A stretch of 33,204 nucleotides of DNA from Rhodospirillaceae bacterium (GTDB lineage: Bacteria > Pseudomonadota > Alphaproteobacteria > GCA-2721365): positions 1 through 33,204 of the forward strand of contig PBKC01000095.1 in assembly GCA_002721365.1 (NCBI GenBank), written 5' to 3'. The notes under the pieces were generated by a model. The model was not told the origin of the DNA. It saw only the letters and a program-made list of their open reading frames with translations, and did no database searches. This document shows, piece after piece, positions 32,714 to 33,204 of the stretch (its first letter is position 1; the number at the start of each line of letters is the position of its first letter). The position numbers and the translations under genes were made by a program.

Positions 32714-33204
32714 ATGGCAGTCCTGCGGGACTCGGTCGCCGTTTTTGGGGTTCTTTTTCTGACCCTCGATAGCGCCGGGGCGGTAGATCTGGCCGCTCAC
32801 CGAGCAATCTACGACATGTCGCTGGTCAAGGCGTCGCGAAGCTCGGACGTGAGTGCGATGGAAGGCGAGATGTACCTGGAATGGGCCGACGCCTGCGACG
32901 GGTGGACCGTGAACCAGAAGGTGCACATGGTCTCGCAGCTTCGGGACGGTCCGTCGGTGGAGAACCATTTCAACTTCTCGAGCTGGGAATCATATGACGG
33001 GCTGCGCTTCCGGTTCGCCATGCGCAGCCTGAACATGGGCGATCCGGTGGAGCAGGTCGCGGGCTCCGCCTACATCCGCGGTGCGGGGAAGGACGGCCAT
33101 GTCCAGTTCTCGGTCCCCGAAGGCTCGGAGCTCGTACTTCCGGCCGGGACGATGTTTCCGTCATCGCATCTGATCATGCTGGTCGAGCAGGCGATGGCCG
33201 GCGC
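32714..33204 (+). CDS. eipB: EipB-like (DUF1849) periplasmic cell envelope integrity protein, 5' part
   Basis: The frame opens at ATG 32714 and runs off the right edge without a stop, giving 163 residues. MAVLRDSVAVFGVLFLTLDSAGA is a likely signal peptide. After it, HRAIYDMSLVKASRSSDV, GEMYLEWADACDGWTVNQ with Cys61 and FSSWESYDGLRFRFAMRS (shown in part) match the DUF1849 family. Its member EipB of Brucella is a periplasmic beta-spiral protein needed for envelope integrity. In EipB a conserved Cys at the corresponding place forms a disulphide; the partner Cys would lie beyond this window. The ribosome binding site is GGGGG at 32702-32706. Orthologues are widespread in alphaproteobacteria. Confidence 0.88.
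   Translation, partial: MAVLRDSVAVFGVLFLTLDSAGAVDLAAHRAIYDMSLVKASRSSDVSAMEGEMYLEWADACDGWTVNQKVHMVSQLRDGPSVENHFNFSSWESYDGLRFRFAMRSLNMGDPVEQVAGSAYIRGAGKDGHVQFSVPEGSELVLPAGTMFPSSHLIMLVEQAMAG

Noticed and set aside
1..33204. CRISPR array, tRNA or rRNA genes, prophage, toxin-antitoxin or defence system
   Set aside because: No regularly spaced direct repeats, cloverleaf sequences or characteristic proteins were found by reading both strands.

Overview
This GC-rich window looks like a chromosomal segment of an alphaproteobacterium, most likely a Rhodospirillales-type lineage. The supporting evidence is a class I PHA synthase and a phasin, an aminotransferase-hom-glpX-recJ run, the order dacC / phasin / clpS-clpA, a DUF1849 (EipB) envelope gene, a DUF482 acyltransferase, and extragenic palindromes of alphaproteobacterial type. 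The assignment is inference from gene content; no species is named.

Layout. (1) 1-1405: the tail of an IS630-type transposase runs in from the left and ends 9 bases before the stop codon of a convergent acylphosphatase gene. An NTF2-like protein and a GFA-family zinc protein follow. (2) 1492-5178: PHA synthase on the minus strand is divergent from an OmpA-like lipoprotein; a perfect 7-bp dyad lies between them. (3) 5228-10542: plus-strand block of a class I/II aminotransferase (alaC/dapL type), homoserine dehydrogenase (4-base overlap), class II fructose-1,6-bisphosphatase and RecJ. (4) 10638-15840: nucleotide-sugar block fcl, galU, ugd, phosphomannomutase/phosphoglucomutase, plus a gamma-glutamylcyclotransferase-like gene. 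It would supply GDP-fucose, UDP-glucose, UDP-glucuronate and mannose/glucose phosphates for surface polysaccharide. (5) 15938-21693: a D,D-carboxypeptidase with a SPOR domain is divergent from a phasin with a histone-like tail, followed by clpS-clpA. (6) 21700-21890: nested palindromic repeats between convergent genes. (7) 21898-28224: DUF482 acyltransferase, class III aminotransferase with RidA, another palindromic repeat cluster, a DUF429 protein, and agmatine deiminase / N-carbamoylputrescine amidase (4-base overlap). With the aminotransferase this suggests agmatine-putrescine metabolism. (8) 28238-33204: small secreted protein, a large PEP-CTERM extracellular nuclease/phosphatase-like protein with a structured leader, a D-2-hydroxyacid dehydrogenase, and the start of an EipB-like gene cut by the window end.

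The most interesting signals are regulatory. They are (a) a near-consensus promoter for the phasin with a TGC-rich operator-like site at the expected start of transcription, whose 12-base core recurs in front of the divergent dacC; (b) dyads in the phaC and eipB divergent promoter regions; and (c) a leader before the PEP-CTERM gene whose outer stem would hide its ribosome binding site. I found no tRNA, rRNA, CRISPR array, phage or defence system. Most of the window is conserved housekeeping content, and no wholly new multi-gene system is evident.
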